Shown here: positions 52,531 through 61,100 of the stretch, piece after piece
Layout: each line of letters starts with the position of its first letter
Position numbering within the stretch: position 1 is the stretch's first letter
Position numbers and translations under genes: made by a program
Assembly: GCA_023511725.1 (NCBI GenBank)
Contig: JAIMAY010000001.1
Coordinates: forward strand, 62,001-126,000
Source: Alicyclobacillus sp.
Lineage (GTDB): Bacteria; Bacillota; Bacilli; Alicyclobacillales; Alicyclobacillaceae
Reading direction: 5' to 3'
Length of the DNA: 64,000 nt
Notes under the pieces: model-generated
What the model was told of the DNA's origin: nothing
The model's input: the letters and a program-made list of their open reading frames with translations, nothing else
Database searches by the model: none

Positions 52531-53763
52531 TCAGGTGGGCGCGACGATGTCACCGGCGAACTCGGTGTGGCTCAGCCATTGGACGGGTAGAAGTGTACCG
52601 GCCGCAGCTGTGTCTTCGTCCAAGCGCACCACACAATGCGCCAGACCGAGGCTGGAGAGCACCGCCGAAGACTGGTTGAACCCGGCGTCGACAAGCAGTT
52701 GTCCATTGCGGAGGCAGGCTCGCGCACGCAGCATGCGTGTGTGCCGGGTGTGTTTGAAGCGGACATCGTGCATCAGCATGCCTCGGGTCTGAAACCAGGC
52801 ATCCTTGAGGCCGAGCGCGCGTCGAATCACAGGTGCCACAAAAACCTCAAATTGGATGAGGCATGCCGCGGGGTTTCCGGCGAGGCCAAACACCGCTGCG
52901 GAACCCAGCCGGCCGATGACCATCGGCGTGCCAGGGCGCATCCAGACGCGCTCAGTGAAAATGTCCGCGTCGAGTCGCCGCAGTGCACTCCGCACGTAGT
53001 CTCGGTCTCCGGCGCTCACCCCGCCCGTGGTGATCACGAGATCGGACCGGGAGCTCCAATGCCTCAGGGCTTCGGTCAACCGTTCCTCATCGTCATCCAA
53101 GCGGAGGCTGACAAGCCGCGTCACGCCCAGCGCGGCGAGGGCGCAGCCAAGCAGTGTATCGTTGGTGGTGTACACCTGGCCAGGACGGAGCGGCTGCGAC
53201 GGTTGGTCTACCAGCTCGCTTCCGGTCGTGATCACGGTCACGGAAGGCGTCCGCGATACCGTGACATGGGTGACGCCAAAGCTCTTGCACACCGCCATCT
53301 GCGGGCCGTACAGGCGCATCCCGGCCTCCAGCAGCGTGGCGCCAGGGCGCGCATCCTCACCCTCCGGTTGTACGGATTCGCCAGGATCCGGGGCGCGCAG
53401 GATTCGCACCGTGTCCTCCGTATCTTGGACCGTCCATTCGGACCGTACCACCGCGTCAGCGCCCTCGGGGAGCGGTGCGCCGGTCATAATGCGGACCGCC
53501 GTTCCCGGGCTGACGCGAATGCCCCCCGGGTCATCGCCGGCATACACGGTGGCCGTCACGATGAGTACGGCGCCCGGCACCGCGTCTGAGGCACGGACCG
53601 CGTATCCATCCATCAGGGCCCTCGGGAAGGGGGGCATGGCCAAGCGGGCCTTCACCGGCGCCGCCAGAATGCGCCCGTACGCCGCCTCGACAGGAATGGT
53701 CTCGGCTCGCACCGCGGGAGCCATTCCCACGGCCACCCGGTACGCTTCGTCGACCGTGAGCAT
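52531..53763 (-). CDS. moeA: molybdopterin molybdenumtransferase MoeA
   Basis: MoeA inserts molybdate into adenylated molybdopterin to complete the molybdenum cofactor. The 410-residue protein contains the expected domains: PPFPRALMDGYAVRASDA near residue 42, TVITTGSELVDQ near 175, the substrate motif VITTGGVSAGDRDY near 242, and the GLAGNPAACLIQFEVFV motif near 295, followed by a C-terminal beta-barrel. No other molybdenum-cofactor gene is in the window. It lies 15 bases downstream of the aldo/keto reductase on the same strand, which may be incidental. Confidence 0.93.
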   Translation of the reverse strand: MLTVDEAYRVAVGMAPAVRAETIPVEAAYGRILAAPVKARLAMPPFPRALMDGYAVRASDAVPGAVLIVTATVYAGDDPGGIRVSPGTAVRIMTGAPLPEGADAVVRSEWTVQDTEDTVRILRAPDPGESVQPEGEDARPGATLLEAGMRLYGPQMAVCKSFGVTHVTVSRTPSVTVITTGSELVDQPSQPLRPGQVYTTNDTLLGCALAALGVTRLVSLRLDDDEERLTEALRHWSSRSDLVITTGGVSAGDRDYVRSALRRLDADIFTERVWMRPGTPMVIGRLGSAAVFGLAGNPAACLIQFEVFVAPVIRRALGLKDAWFQTRGMLMHDVRFKHTRHTRMLRARACLRNGQLLVDAGFNQSSAVLSSLGLAHCVVRLDEDTAAAGTLLPVQWLSHTEFAGDIVAPT

Positions 53764-53778
53764 GGGATAGGGTCTCCC

Positions 53779-54735
53779 TCAACGTGCAAGAATCTGTTCA
53801 ATCTCGTCCAACGCATCCTTGGGCAGCTGGACCCCAGAAGCCTTGGCGTTTTCCACAACCTGTTCGGGCCGGCTGGCGCCGATGAGCGCGCTGCTCACGC
53901 TGGGCAGGCGCAGTACCCACGCCAACGCGAGTTGCGCCAGGCTCAGATCCAGACGCCGCGCCACAGCCTCGAGGCGTTCCACCTTGTCCAGGTATTCGTC
54001 CTTCAGATAGGACTGCACGAAGTGACTCACCCGTTCCGTTGCAGCACGGCTGCCCTCCGGCACGGGTTGCCCTTTGCGGTACTTCCCCGTCAACACGCCC
54101 TGGGCCAGCGGCGAGAACACCACCTGGCCGATGCCGGCGGTATCGCAGATGGGGATGACAGCATGCTCGATGTAGCGGTTGAACATGTTGTACACCGGTT
54201 GACTGGCGGCGAATCGGTGCAGACCAAGTTCCTTCTGCAGACGCACACCCTCGCTGATCTTGTCCGCAGGCCACTCGCTGAAGCCCGCGTAAAGAATCTT
54301 TCCCTGGCAGATCAGATCATCGATGGCTCGCAGCGTTTCCTCGAGGTCCGTCTCCGGGTCAAACCGGTGGCAGTAGAAAATGTCCACGTAGTCCACACCC
54401 AGCGCGCGAAGGCTCTGTTCGACCTGGCTGACGATGTGCTTGCGGCTGAGACCGCGGTCATTGACCCCGGGTCCCACCGGCCAGAAGGCTTTGGTGGTGA
54501 TGATGTAGCTATCCCTCGGGTACCCGCGCAGGGCTTCCCCGACGACCCGTTCCGCAGCATGCGGTTCGGCGCCGTACACGTTGGCGCAGTCGAAATGGTT
54601 GATCCCCAGGTCGTACGCTTGCTTGATGCAGGCCACAGCCTGCTCTCTTTCGGTGACTGTACCGTATGTAAGCCAGCTTCCCAGCGCAATCTCGGAGACC
54701 TTCAGTCCGCTTTTGCCCAGCCGACGGTACTCCAT
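53779..54735 (-). CDS. aldo/keto reductase
   Basis: The 318-residue NADPH-dependent oxidoreductase has the TIM-barrel signature of the family: YRRLGKSGLKVSEIALGSW at the start, the catalytic Asp and Tyr in HFDCANVYGAEPHAAERVVG near 55, the catalytic Lys in YIITTKAFWPVG near 87, and the His in IFYCHRFDPETDLEETL near 130. Cofactor contact GASRPEQVVEN lies near 292. It most resembles the voltage-gated-channel-beta-like group (YhdN, YghZ). The substrate is unknown. ATG 54735 has GGAGG 8 bases upstream. Confidence 0.9.
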   Translation of the reverse strand: MEYRRLGKSGLKVSEIALGSWLTYGTVTEREQAVACIKQAYDLGINHFDCANVYGAEPHAAERVVGEALRGYPRDSYIITTKAFWPVGPGVNDRGLSRKHIVSQVEQSLRALGVDYVDIFYCHRFDPETDLEETLRAIDDLICQGKILYAGFSEWPADKISEGVRLQKELGLHRFAASQPVYNMFNRYIEHAVIPICDTAGIGQVVFSPLAQGVLTGKYRKGQPVPEGSRAATERVSHFVQSYLKDEYLDKVERLEAVARRLDLSLAQLALAWVLRLPSVSSALIGASRPEQVVENAKASGVQLPKDALDEIEQILAR

Positions 54736-54822
54736 GCGATGTCCTCCTCCTGTGTAAGACATGGCATATCCGTCACCAGTCTAGGACTTTCGGGGCGGGT
54801 TGGCAACGCCGGCTAAGGACAT

Positions 54823-55404
54823 TCAGCGGCCGTACAGCGGGCCCGCGCGGAGCAGCGTCCAAGGATCCTTCTCGCGGAAGGCCAGCGGCCCGCGCCAGTG
54901 CGCGGGGATGACCTCAACGGGGGCCAGCACGCGCCCGTACCAGCCCTCCTCCAAACTCCACTCTTCGGCACATTCCAGCAGGGCCGTGAGTACCGCGGCA
55001 CCCTCGTGCTTCAGCTGTTCCAACAGCGGATGGATGGCCCATTGTTCGAGGCGAACGCTGCGGTGAAGTGGACACGCGTAGACAGCCGCTACGCCGACCA
55101 CCGTCTCACCCGTTGCGGCGACGACCAGCCGGGGCATGGGGTCGAGACCTCGGCTCCCAAGCCAGATGAGCATGCGTACTTCGCATAGGCGCTGGAGATC
55201 GCGTTCCGGCGCGACCTTCGCCCAGCTGTGATGCACCATGGCCATGTGGGTATCCACTCGTGAGAACGGCAGCCAGTGCGCGGTCAGGTCTGTGAGTGCG
55301 GGTGGATGGGCGCGTGTTGGCAGACGGGCGGTGCTGCGGCGTTTGGTGAACAGCGTCCACACGGATGTTTCCTGCCTTTCGTGAGAGGCATCGAAAGAAT
55401 CCAT
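54823..55404 (-). CDS. unrecognised protein, possibly GNAT-like
   Basis: I do not recognise this protein of up to 193 residues. The first 40 residues are basic. The middle contains hydrophobic beta-like stretches (RLVVAATGETVVGVAAVYAC) followed by RLEQWAIHPLLEQLKHEGA and an amphipathic helix, an order reminiscent of an N-acetyltransferase fold. It lacks a clear acetyl-CoA motif (Q/RxxGxG/A), so this is only a suggestion. The ATG at 55404 has no ribosome site; GTG 55362, with GCAGG about 8 bases upstream, may be the true start. A stem-like palindrome lies upstream at 55459-55472. Confidence 0.55.
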   Translation of the reverse strand: MDSFDASHERQETSVWTLFTKRRSTARLPTRAHPPALTDLTAHWLPFSRVDTHMAMVHHSWAKVAPERDLQRLCEVRMLIWLGSRGLDPMPRLVVAATGETVVGVAAVYACPLHRSVRLEQWAIHPLLEQLKHEGAAVLTALLECAEEWSLEEGWYGRVLAPVEVIPAHWRGPLAFREKDPWTLLRAGPLYGR

Positions 55405-55458
55405 TCATCTCATTTTTAGTGTGCACGCTGAAGAGGACTGGTATTCCCATCACCGATG

Positions 55459-55472
55459 TGCTAATGTTAGCA
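55459..55472. promoter_or_regulatory. palindrome in AT-rich gap
   Basis: TGCTAA-TG-TTAGCA is a perfect inverted repeat in the AT-rich gap between the 54823-55404 gene and the 104-residue gene. It is about 55 bases upstream of the first ATG of the 54823 gene and could be an operator. No bound protein can be named. Confidence 0.35.
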
Positions 55473-55543
55473 TCAGGAAGATGACATAGCGTCAGTTTTT
55501 AGATAACGGAATAAACGGATATTTTGATTCGCGTGCAAGGGCC

Positions 55544-55858
55544 TTAGGAGGGCAGGCTGGGATCCACGCGGGCCCATAGGTTGAGGTCTTGGATGCGTGT
55601 GGCTAAGTCCGAGATCTCATCGAAGCAACGCGTGATCTCATCCCAGTCGTCGGTCTCCTGAATACGCGCGAGCAGCGCGTTGATCCGGGTCTCGAAGGAC
55701 TGAATACGGTCCGGAATCCCACTGCGCACCTTTTCCCAGTAGGCGAGCGCCGCTTCCTGAATCGGGCGCGGCAAGGATTCAAACGGCGGATCAAAGGCTG
55801 GGCACTCGATGCCGAGCCGCTCGTCGAAGCGAAAGTAGCACGAGACCTCGCACGTCAA
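55544..55858 (-). CDS. unrecognised 104-residue protein
   Basis: The function is unknown. The acidic protein has three cysteines in the first 19 residues (TCEVSCYF and IECPAF), a proline-rich stretch, and then two amphipathic helices rich in Ile, Glu and Arg (SFETRINALLARIQETDDW and CFDEISDLATRIQDLNLWA), likely to form a helical hairpin. No membrane segment or signal is present. It is divergent from the methyltransferase at 55996, sharing a 137-base upstream region. Confidence 0.6.
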   Translation of the reverse strand: MTCEVSCYFRFDERLGIECPAFDPPFESLPRPIQEAALAYWEKVRSGIPDRIQSFETRINALLARIQETDDWDEITRCFDEISDLATRIQDLNLWARVDPSLPS

Positions 55859-55995
55859 GATGATCTATCCCCTTGTCACCGTAAACTCTTCGGGCTTTGT
55901 ACGCTGTGTGTGACATCATGATAGGGGAATGATACAGACGATGACAAGAATGCCTGGCCGCTGACTGTGCGCCCGGCGCCGCAGGGGGTAAGTTT

Positions 55996-57465
55996 GTGCA
56001 AGCCAAGCAGTTGACGCAAGATCTCAAGGATTGCCTGGCCGCGGAGGCTCTGCTGGATCCGTCGCTGGCCCATAGCGTATTTCGGCACCGACCGGAGTTG
56101 TGGACACTTGCTGAACAGTTTGCGCTGCAGTTCTATGATCGCTACGTGCAGGCAGATACGGTCGCGGCCACCTTTGGTGAGTTTCCCTTTTCGCCTCGAT
56201 TGATGCGGTACGCCCTGCAGGACATGATCCTGAGCACCGCGTGCTACATCGCGTATCGATCCACGTCCGATGCGGTGGTCACGTTGGCTCACGTTCGCCA
56301 GGCCGCGGATCGCATTCAAATGTTCATTACGCGCCACGGCGTCGACGCCATCTATCGGATCTATTTCGTGATCATGGGTGAGGATTTTCTGCAACCGTTT
56401 CAGCACTACAAGGACGTGACGGAAGCGGAGGTGCTGCAGGGGCTGCGGCATCATCCTATTGCACCCGAGCGCCTCGACCACATGCTCATGGTCGCGATGG
56501 CGACGCAGATGGTCCGGCTCAAACCGCGCGGTGCGGAACGATGCATCCAACTCACCAAACTGGGCGCCACACACCTTCGGTGGATACGCGAGATGCAGGC
56601 GGCGGCGGGCTATGACACCATACGGACCACCATGTCCATGGTGTATCAGTTGGACGAGGTGCACGACTGGGAAGCGGTGTGCGAAGCGGTGTTCCCCGAA
56701 GGGGTGGCGATGCGCGGGAGGTTTGTGGAATGGGCCGGGATCGACGGCGCCAAACAGGTGTTGGAGGTTTCCTACGGCAGCGGGGCGCTGACCTTTGACC
56801 GACGCTTGCAACAGGCGCTGGACCGAGACGGGCGGTTGGTGACGGTCGACGCGGCGGGTGTCATGCCTTCCCTGGCAAATCATCCCCTGTACCGGCAGGG
56901 CCGGATGGAGGTTCGCCAGGCTCCCGCAGGTCGTCTTCCGTTTGCGGACGGCGTGTTCGACGCCTGTCTCGGCAGTGTCTTTCTCACGCATACGGACGTC
57001 CGGCAGATGATTGCCGAGATGCGTCGCACTGTTCGGGTGGGCGGCGTGGTAGCTTTGGTGTACGTCCTGCACTTTGACTTTCAGTTGCCGTTCTTGCGCG
57101 ACTGGTTTGATCCAGTGTTTCGCCTCGCCCGCATCCGACCCCGTACCCGGAACGCGACGCCGCGTGCCTCGGCGGCTCATGAAGTGGCTGCGTGGTTTCA
57201 CGAGGCGGGCCTGCATCACGTGCAGTGGAAAGAGGATACGGTCTTGTGGCGGGTGGATCGTCCAGAGTACATGATAGAGTACCTGCTGCGCGGCGTCCGC
57301 TGGTTGCAACGCCTGCTGATGTCGCTTCCGTGGGACGACAGACGCTCGATGGTGCTCGAACTCATTGATCGTGGGCGGGATGCCTGTCGTCATTGGGGAC
57401 CCCGTGACAGAACCCTGGAGATTCCTGTGGCCATGGTGAAGGGCATGCGCGTCACAGGCATGTGA
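55996..57465 (+). CDS. SAM-dependent methyltransferase with helical, possibly globin-like N-terminal domain
   Basis: The C-terminal half of this 489-residue protein is a class I methyltransferase. Motif I is VLEVSYGSGALTF near 254, an acidic residue follows in VTVDAAG, FADGVFDACLGSVFLTHTD lies near 315, and VRVGGVVALVYVLHF near 345. Target is unknown. The first 190 residues are all helical and contain LAEQFALQFYDRYV and a VTLAHVRQAADRIQMF segment, a spacing that recalls globin-type or RsbR-type sensor domains, with a histidine in the place of the proximal heme ligand; this is inference. GTG 55996 has AGGGGGT six bases upstream. The short-chain dehydrogenase follows after 63 bases. Confidence 0.75.
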   Translation: MQAKQLTQDLKDCLAAEALLDPSLAHSVFRHRPELWTLAEQFALQFYDRYVQADTVAATFGEFPFSPRLMRYALQDMILSTACYIAYRSTSDAVVTLAHVRQAADRIQMFITRHGVDAIYRIYFVIMGEDFLQPFQHYKDVTEAEVLQGLRHHPIAPERLDHMLMVAMATQMVRLKPRGAERCIQLTKLGATHLRWIREMQAAAGYDTIRTTMSMVYQLDEVHDWEAVCEAVFPEGVAMRGRFVEWAGIDGAKQVLEVSYGSGALTFDRRLQQALDRDGRLVTVDAAGVMPSLANHPLYRQGRMEVRQAPAGRLPFADGVFDACLGSVFLTHTDVRQMIAEMRRTVRVGGVVALVYVLHFDFQLPFLRDWFDPVFRLARIRPRTRNATPRASAAHEVAAWFHEAGLHHVQWKEDTVLWRVDRPEYMIEYLLRGVRWLQRLLMSLPWDDRRSMVLELIDRGRDACRHWGPRDRTLEIPVAMVKGMRVTGM

Positions 57466-57528
57466 GCATGGACGTGGCCCGCGGTTTCCTGTGGTATGAT
57501 GAAAGAAACTCGCGAGGGAGGTCGGAGG

Positions 57529-58299
57529 ATGGCGGCGCGCGTGGCCCTTATCACCGGTGCCGCGAAGGGACTCGGCCATGCCACCGTCCGGGCTCTGTTG
57601 GAGGCCGGCTGGGATGTGTTCTTCACCTATGGACAGAGTGCGGAGGAAGCTCAGGTCTTGTTGGACCACGCGGTTCAACTGGGTCGGCGGGCGGAGGCGT
57701 TGACGGTCAATCTCTTTGATGTCGGCGAATGTGTCAAGGCGGCGCGGGCGTGCCTGGCGACCTTCGGTCGCGTGGACGCATTGATTCACAATTTTGGACC
57801 GTTTGTGTTTGAGCGCATCCATCTGGCGGAGTACACGGACGAGTTGTGGGCTCGGATGCTGGATGGCAATCTGAACAATTTTGTCTGGCTCTACCGGGAG
57901 TTGGTGCCCGGTATGCGCGAACGCCGGTTCGGACGAATCATCACCTTTGGCTATGATGGCGCGGCGGAGGCGGCCGGGTGGGCTGGGCGCGCTGCGTATG
58001 CGGCGGCCAAGTCGGCGCTGGCGGCCCTCACGCGCTCCATTGCCCGGGAAGAGCGCGACTACGGGATCACAGCCAACATGGTTTGCCCCGGCGATATTCG
58101 CGGCATTCACAAAATGCAGCGGATCCGGGACGTGGAGGATGAGCGCAGCCGGGCCAATCCAGCCGCGCGTCCCGCCGTCGGGGAGGATGTGGCGCGGGTG
58201 GTGGTGTTTCTCTGCCAACCGGACAGTCAGCAGATCAACGGTACCGTTACGGAGGTCACGGGCGGTTACGACATCTTGGCGTACGAGCACAGACGCTGA
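57529..58299 (+). CDS. short-chain dehydrogenase/reductase
   Basis: The 256-residue protein is an SDR of the FabG-like classical type. It has the nucleotide motif VALITGAAKGLGHATV near residue 5 and the active-site YAAAKSA near 154, though the usual catalytic serine region is replaced by IITFGYDGAAEAAG, where Ser is not obvious. NFGPFVFER near 87 replaces the usual NNAG motif. C-terminal NGTVTEVTGGYDIL is standard. ATG 57529 has GGGAGG seven bases upstream; an upstream in-frame ATG at 57496 lies in a TATGAT -10-like element. The substrate is unknown. Confidence 0.87.
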   Translation: MAARVALITGAAKGLGHATVRALLEAGWDVFFTYGQSAEEAQVLLDHAVQLGRRAEALTVNLFDVGECVKAARACLATFGRVDALIHNFGPFVFERIHLAEYTDELWARMLDGNLNNFVWLYRELVPGMRERRFGRIITFGYDGAAEAAGWAGRAAYAAAKSALAALTRSIAREERDYGITANMVCPGDIRGIHKMQRIRDVEDERSRANPAARPAVGEDVARVVVFLCQPDSQQINGTVTEVTGGYDILAYEHRR

Positions 58300-58314
58300 A
58301 ACGGGGGATGGCAC

Positions 58315-59529
58315 GTGGCGTACGCAGATCATCTGCGGCGGAATTTCCACGCTCTGCGCAACGGCACCTATCTGAACACGGCAAGCTACGGCCTGCTGCC
58401 GGAAGCGGCCACCGTGGCCATGCAGCGTCAACTGACGCGGGAATTCGAAGAAGGCCGTCGCCGCGAGGATTATGACGCTGCCCTCGCGTCCATCCACGCG
58501 CAGGTGCGTTCACTCCTCGGACCTTTGCTTGGCGTGAACCCGGACACCGTGACGTTGACACACAGCGCCACGCACGGTTTGAACATTGCCCTCTGGGGAT
58601 GGCCGCTCAGGGCGGGGGACGAGGTCCTGGTGACGGATGCTGAGCATCCTGCCGTCTATGCTGTGCTCAGCCAACTGCGCCGCCAGAAAGGCGTGACAGT
58701 GCGGGTATTGCAGGTGGAAGGACCGGATGATGTGCTGCTGGAACGGGCGAATGCGCTGATGCGGGATCGAACAAAACTGGTCGTGGCATCGCATGTCACG
58801 TGGCGGACGGGCAGGCGTTTACCCGTGGAGCGCCTGACGGTACTCGCGCATCAGCGAGATGCGGTGATTTTGGTGGACGGCGCACAGGGCGCCGGTGTGG
58901 ACCCGTTGGACCTCACCGCATCCGGCGTGGACATGTATACCTTTTCCGGGCACAAGTGGCTGTGCGGCCCTGACGGCACAGGCGCGCTGTATGTGCGTCC
59001 AGAGCTGTGGACGGTGCTCGATCCCGTCTTCGTCGGGACGGCGGGCCTACGCAGCGGCGGTGACTGGACAGTGGACGGTTATGTACTCCCGGCCGCAGAC
59101 GGCCGGCGCTACGAAATGGATAGGACACAGCTATGCGCCTGGGCGGGCCTTGCCGCCAGCCTTCAATTCCTGCGTGGCCAGGCCGGCTGGGAGTACATCT
59201 TCACCCGATCCCGCACCCTTTCCGGCATGTTGATGGACGCACTGTTGGACCGGGATGTCGTTGAGCTGGTCACTCCGCGCGATGCGCGAGCAGGCATGGT
59301 GAGTTTCCGGCTTCCGGCGCCGCTGCTTCGTGCGGTTGCGGAGATGACTCAGGCCCGCTCGGTGGATGTGCGGGTGTTTACTGAGCAGCGGATCGTACGT
59401 GTGTCCACGGCCTTTTACAACTCCGAGGACGAGATTCAGCGCCTCGTGGAGATTGTCGATCGCGTTACAGGTCGCTCTCATCCATCCGTGGTCTCCATCG
59501 ACGGCCCCGCTCAGGAAGCGTCATCGTGA
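58315..59529 (+). CDS. class V aminotransferase (cysteine-desulfurase-like fold)
   Basis: The 404-residue PLP enzyme has TYLNTASYGLLPEAA near residue 18, THSATHGLNIALWGWPL near 82 for cofactor contact, ILVDGAQGAGVDPLDL near 183 with the PLP aspartate, and the Schiff-base lysine in FSGHKWLCGPDGTGALYV near 206. It belongs to the group annotated as class V aminotransferases, isopenicillin-N epimerase-like or desulfurase-like. The conserved desulfurase cysteine loop is not evident. It follows the dehydrogenase gene after 15 bases, so the two are probably one operon. Confidence 0.87.
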   Translation: MAYADHLRRNFHALRNGTYLNTASYGLLPEAATVAMQRQLTREFEEGRRREDYDAALASIHAQVRSLLGPLLGVNPDTVTLTHSATHGLNIALWGWPLRAGDEVLVTDAEHPAVYAVLSQLRRQKGVTVRVLQVEGPDDVLLERANALMRDRTKLVVASHVTWRTGRRLPVERLTVLAHQRDAVILVDGAQGAGVDPLDLTASGVDMYTFSGHKWLCGPDGTGALYVRPELWTVLDPVFVGTAGLRSGGDWTVDGYVLPAADGRRYEMDRTQLCAWAGLAASLQFLRGQAGWEYIFTRSRTLSGMLMDALLDRDVVELVTPRDARAGMVSFRLPAPLLRAVAEMTQARSVDVRVFTEQRIVRVSTAFYNSEDEIQRLVEIVDRVTGRSHPSVVSIDGPAQEASS

Positions 59530-59648
59530 GAGGACTGACCTCGTGCGGCGCTCCTACGCGCCGCACGACGCCAATGCCGAAGCAGCCACCATTCCATAGC
59601 GAGGGCCACGGCGATGGCCACCGCGGCATAAAGAGGGTGTTCCCTCAC
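59511..59648 (-). CDS. 45-residue membrane peptide downstream of the DUF4097 gene
   Basis: A short frame from GTG 59648 encodes 45 residues with one hydrophobic helix (LYAAVAIAVALAMEWWLL) and a basic tail (RHWRRAARRSAAR). AAGAGGTG lies 8 bases before the GTG. It begins 44 bases after the DUF4097 stop on the same strand and overlaps the end of the convergent aminotransferase gene by 19 bases. Short membrane partners are common beside envelope-stress genes, but no homologue is recognised. Confidence 0.4.
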   Translation of the reverse strand: MREHPLYAAVAIAVALAMEWWLLRHWRRAARRSAARGQSSHDDAS

Positions 59649-59692
59649 CCTGCTGCACCTCTTTTCCGCGTCGCTGCTCTGTACGGATGGGA

Positions 59693-60697
59693 TCAGTCTG
59701 CGCTGATCTGGATGGAACCCGCGCGCGTCTCGCAGTGCAAGCGAAGTGCCGCTTGACCATCGCCCACCTCGCCCCGCGTGAAATGCACGCCTCCAGCGCG
59801 GGTCGCATCTCCATCCGATTGCCATCCGGAGCCTTCCAATTGCAGCTTGCCCAGCACGGTTCGAGCGCTTCCCACAACGGGCAGACCCTCGGGCAAGCCC
59901 TTCACCACAATTTTCCCGTTTTGAGTCTGCAGGTATGCATCCCGGCTGCGCTCACTCAGGCTGTCGTGCAGCGCCAGTTGCCCCGTTTCGGCGACCATCC
60001 TGAGGCGAACAGCATCGACTCGGGTGAGCCAAATGCCGCCCTGGTCCGTTTCGAGGCGGAGTTCATCGCTCACACGGAGCCGGTCTCCGAGGATGCTGCC
60101 GTTATTCGTTTTCGCCAACAGGCGAACTAAGCCAAGCGGGACATACATGTCGATGCTGGCTGCGCTCACGCCTGCGTCCGGATCGTGATCCACCCAGATG
60201 CTGCGCGCACTCCCGTCTTCGCGGACATGAATGGCACGCTCTAGCGTCTGGCGAGCCTCGGCGAGGCGCGGATGCTTGACGCGTCCACGGATATGGATGC
60301 GTGCGAACCGCTCGTCCCACCCCACCATCTGGATGCGGCCGCGGACGGTGTGGATCTCGATGGTCGTCACGCCTTCGGGAAGATTCACCTCATGCGTGAC
60401 ACTCACGGTGTGACCCAGGCCCATCGGCAACGGCAGTGCGTCCAGACCCGGCCAGCCGGAGGGATCAAGGTTGCGACGCAATTCATCCAGGGTTTGATTG
60501 ACCGTCTGGGTGACCTGGTTTCCCCATCTGCGAAATTCCTCCACAGGTATCCTATCCGCCCACCGCTCGACCACCGTTCGGATGGACGAACGCTGTTCGA
60601 GCGCGTCCAGAAGCAACTCGGCCTGCTCGGGGGTGAGTCGCCCCTCCGACAGGAGTTGCAGCACTTTGCGGCGCTCCTGCGCACGTTCCTCACTCAT
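59693..60697 (-). CDS. DUF4097-type adhesin-like beta-helix protein
   Basis: The 334-residue protein has an N-terminal SHOCT-like helical motif (LQLLSEGRLTPEQAELLLDAL, residues 13-33) and, from about 90, the beta-repeat pattern of DUF4097/DUF4098 proteins (VTTIEIHTVRGRIQMVGW, AKTNNGSILGDRLRV, QTQNGKIVVKGL). Related Bacillus proteins such as YvlB accompany phage-shock or Lia-type envelope-stress genes, so a role in envelope stress is plausible. No signal peptide or membrane helix is visible. It overlaps the DUF2089 gene by four bases. Confidence 0.8.
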   Translation of the reverse strand: MSEERAQERRKVLQLLSEGRLTPEQAELLLDALEQRSSIRTVVERWADRIPVEEFRRWGNQVTQTVNQTLDELRRNLDPSGWPGLDALPLPMGLGHTVSVTHEVNLPEGVTTIEIHTVRGRIQMVGWDERFARIHIRGRVKHPRLAEARQTLERAIHVREDGSARSIWVDHDPDAGVSAASIDMYVPLGLVRLLAKTNNGSILGDRLRVSDELRLETDQGGIWLTRVDAVRLRMVAETGQLALHDSLSERSRDAYLQTQNGKIVVKGLPEGLPVVGSARTVLGKLQLEGSGWQSDGDATRAGGVHFTRGEVGDGQAALRLHCETRAGSIQISAD

Positions 60698-61071
60698 GAT
60701 TCACGCCTCCTTAACAGTTGAAGTGCTTCATCAAAACTCAGGTGTCCGGCTTCGAACTCCTGCAATACATCGCGCGCCGTCGGTGCAGCGGTGCGCGTGG
60801 GTTCCCCCAGTGCGCTGATCACCTGGTCGAGGCGCGCCCGGACCGTGGGGTACGAGATGCCCAGTTCGCGTTCGACTTCCCGAATGTTCCCACGGCAGCG
60901 CAGGAATGTCACCACAAACTCCTGCTGTTCTGAAGACAGCCGCCACAGCGCCGGCGGCTGGAACGCCCCCTGCACGCGTGTATGGCAGTGCGGGCAGGTC
61001 AATTCCGTCACCGTCATGTTCTGCCGGCACGCTGGGCATTCAGCAGGGAACTCCAAGATCTCAACCTCCAT
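60694..61071 (-). CDS. DUF2089 zinc-ribbon/HTH regulator
   Basis: The 125-residue protein has a zinc ribbon of two CxxC pairs (CPACRQNM and CPHC, residues about 14-33), a helix-turn-helix (GNIREVERELGISYPTVRAR near 65) and a C-terminal SHOCT-like motif (LQEFEAGHLSFDEALQLL). DUF2089 proteins are thought to be transcription regulators paired with DUF4097 proteins, as here. ATG 61071 was chosen as the family-like start. It leads the operon behind a sigma-A promoter. Confidence 0.82.
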   Translation of the reverse strand: MEVEILEFPAECPACRQNMTVTELTCPHCHTRVQGAFQPPALWRLSSEQQEFVVTFLRCRGNIREVERELGISYPTVRARLDQVISALGEPTRTAAPTARDVLQEFEAGHLSFDEALQLLRRRES

Positions 61072-61100
61072 TATCAACGGTGTAAAAGGTCTATATCGTG

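Noticed and set aside
55876-58497. Long minus-strand open frame (873 codons) opposite the methyltransferase and dehydrogenase
   Set aside because: It lies opposite two genes with clear domains, has histidine- and arginine-rich low-complexity composition, and is a shadow caused by high GC.
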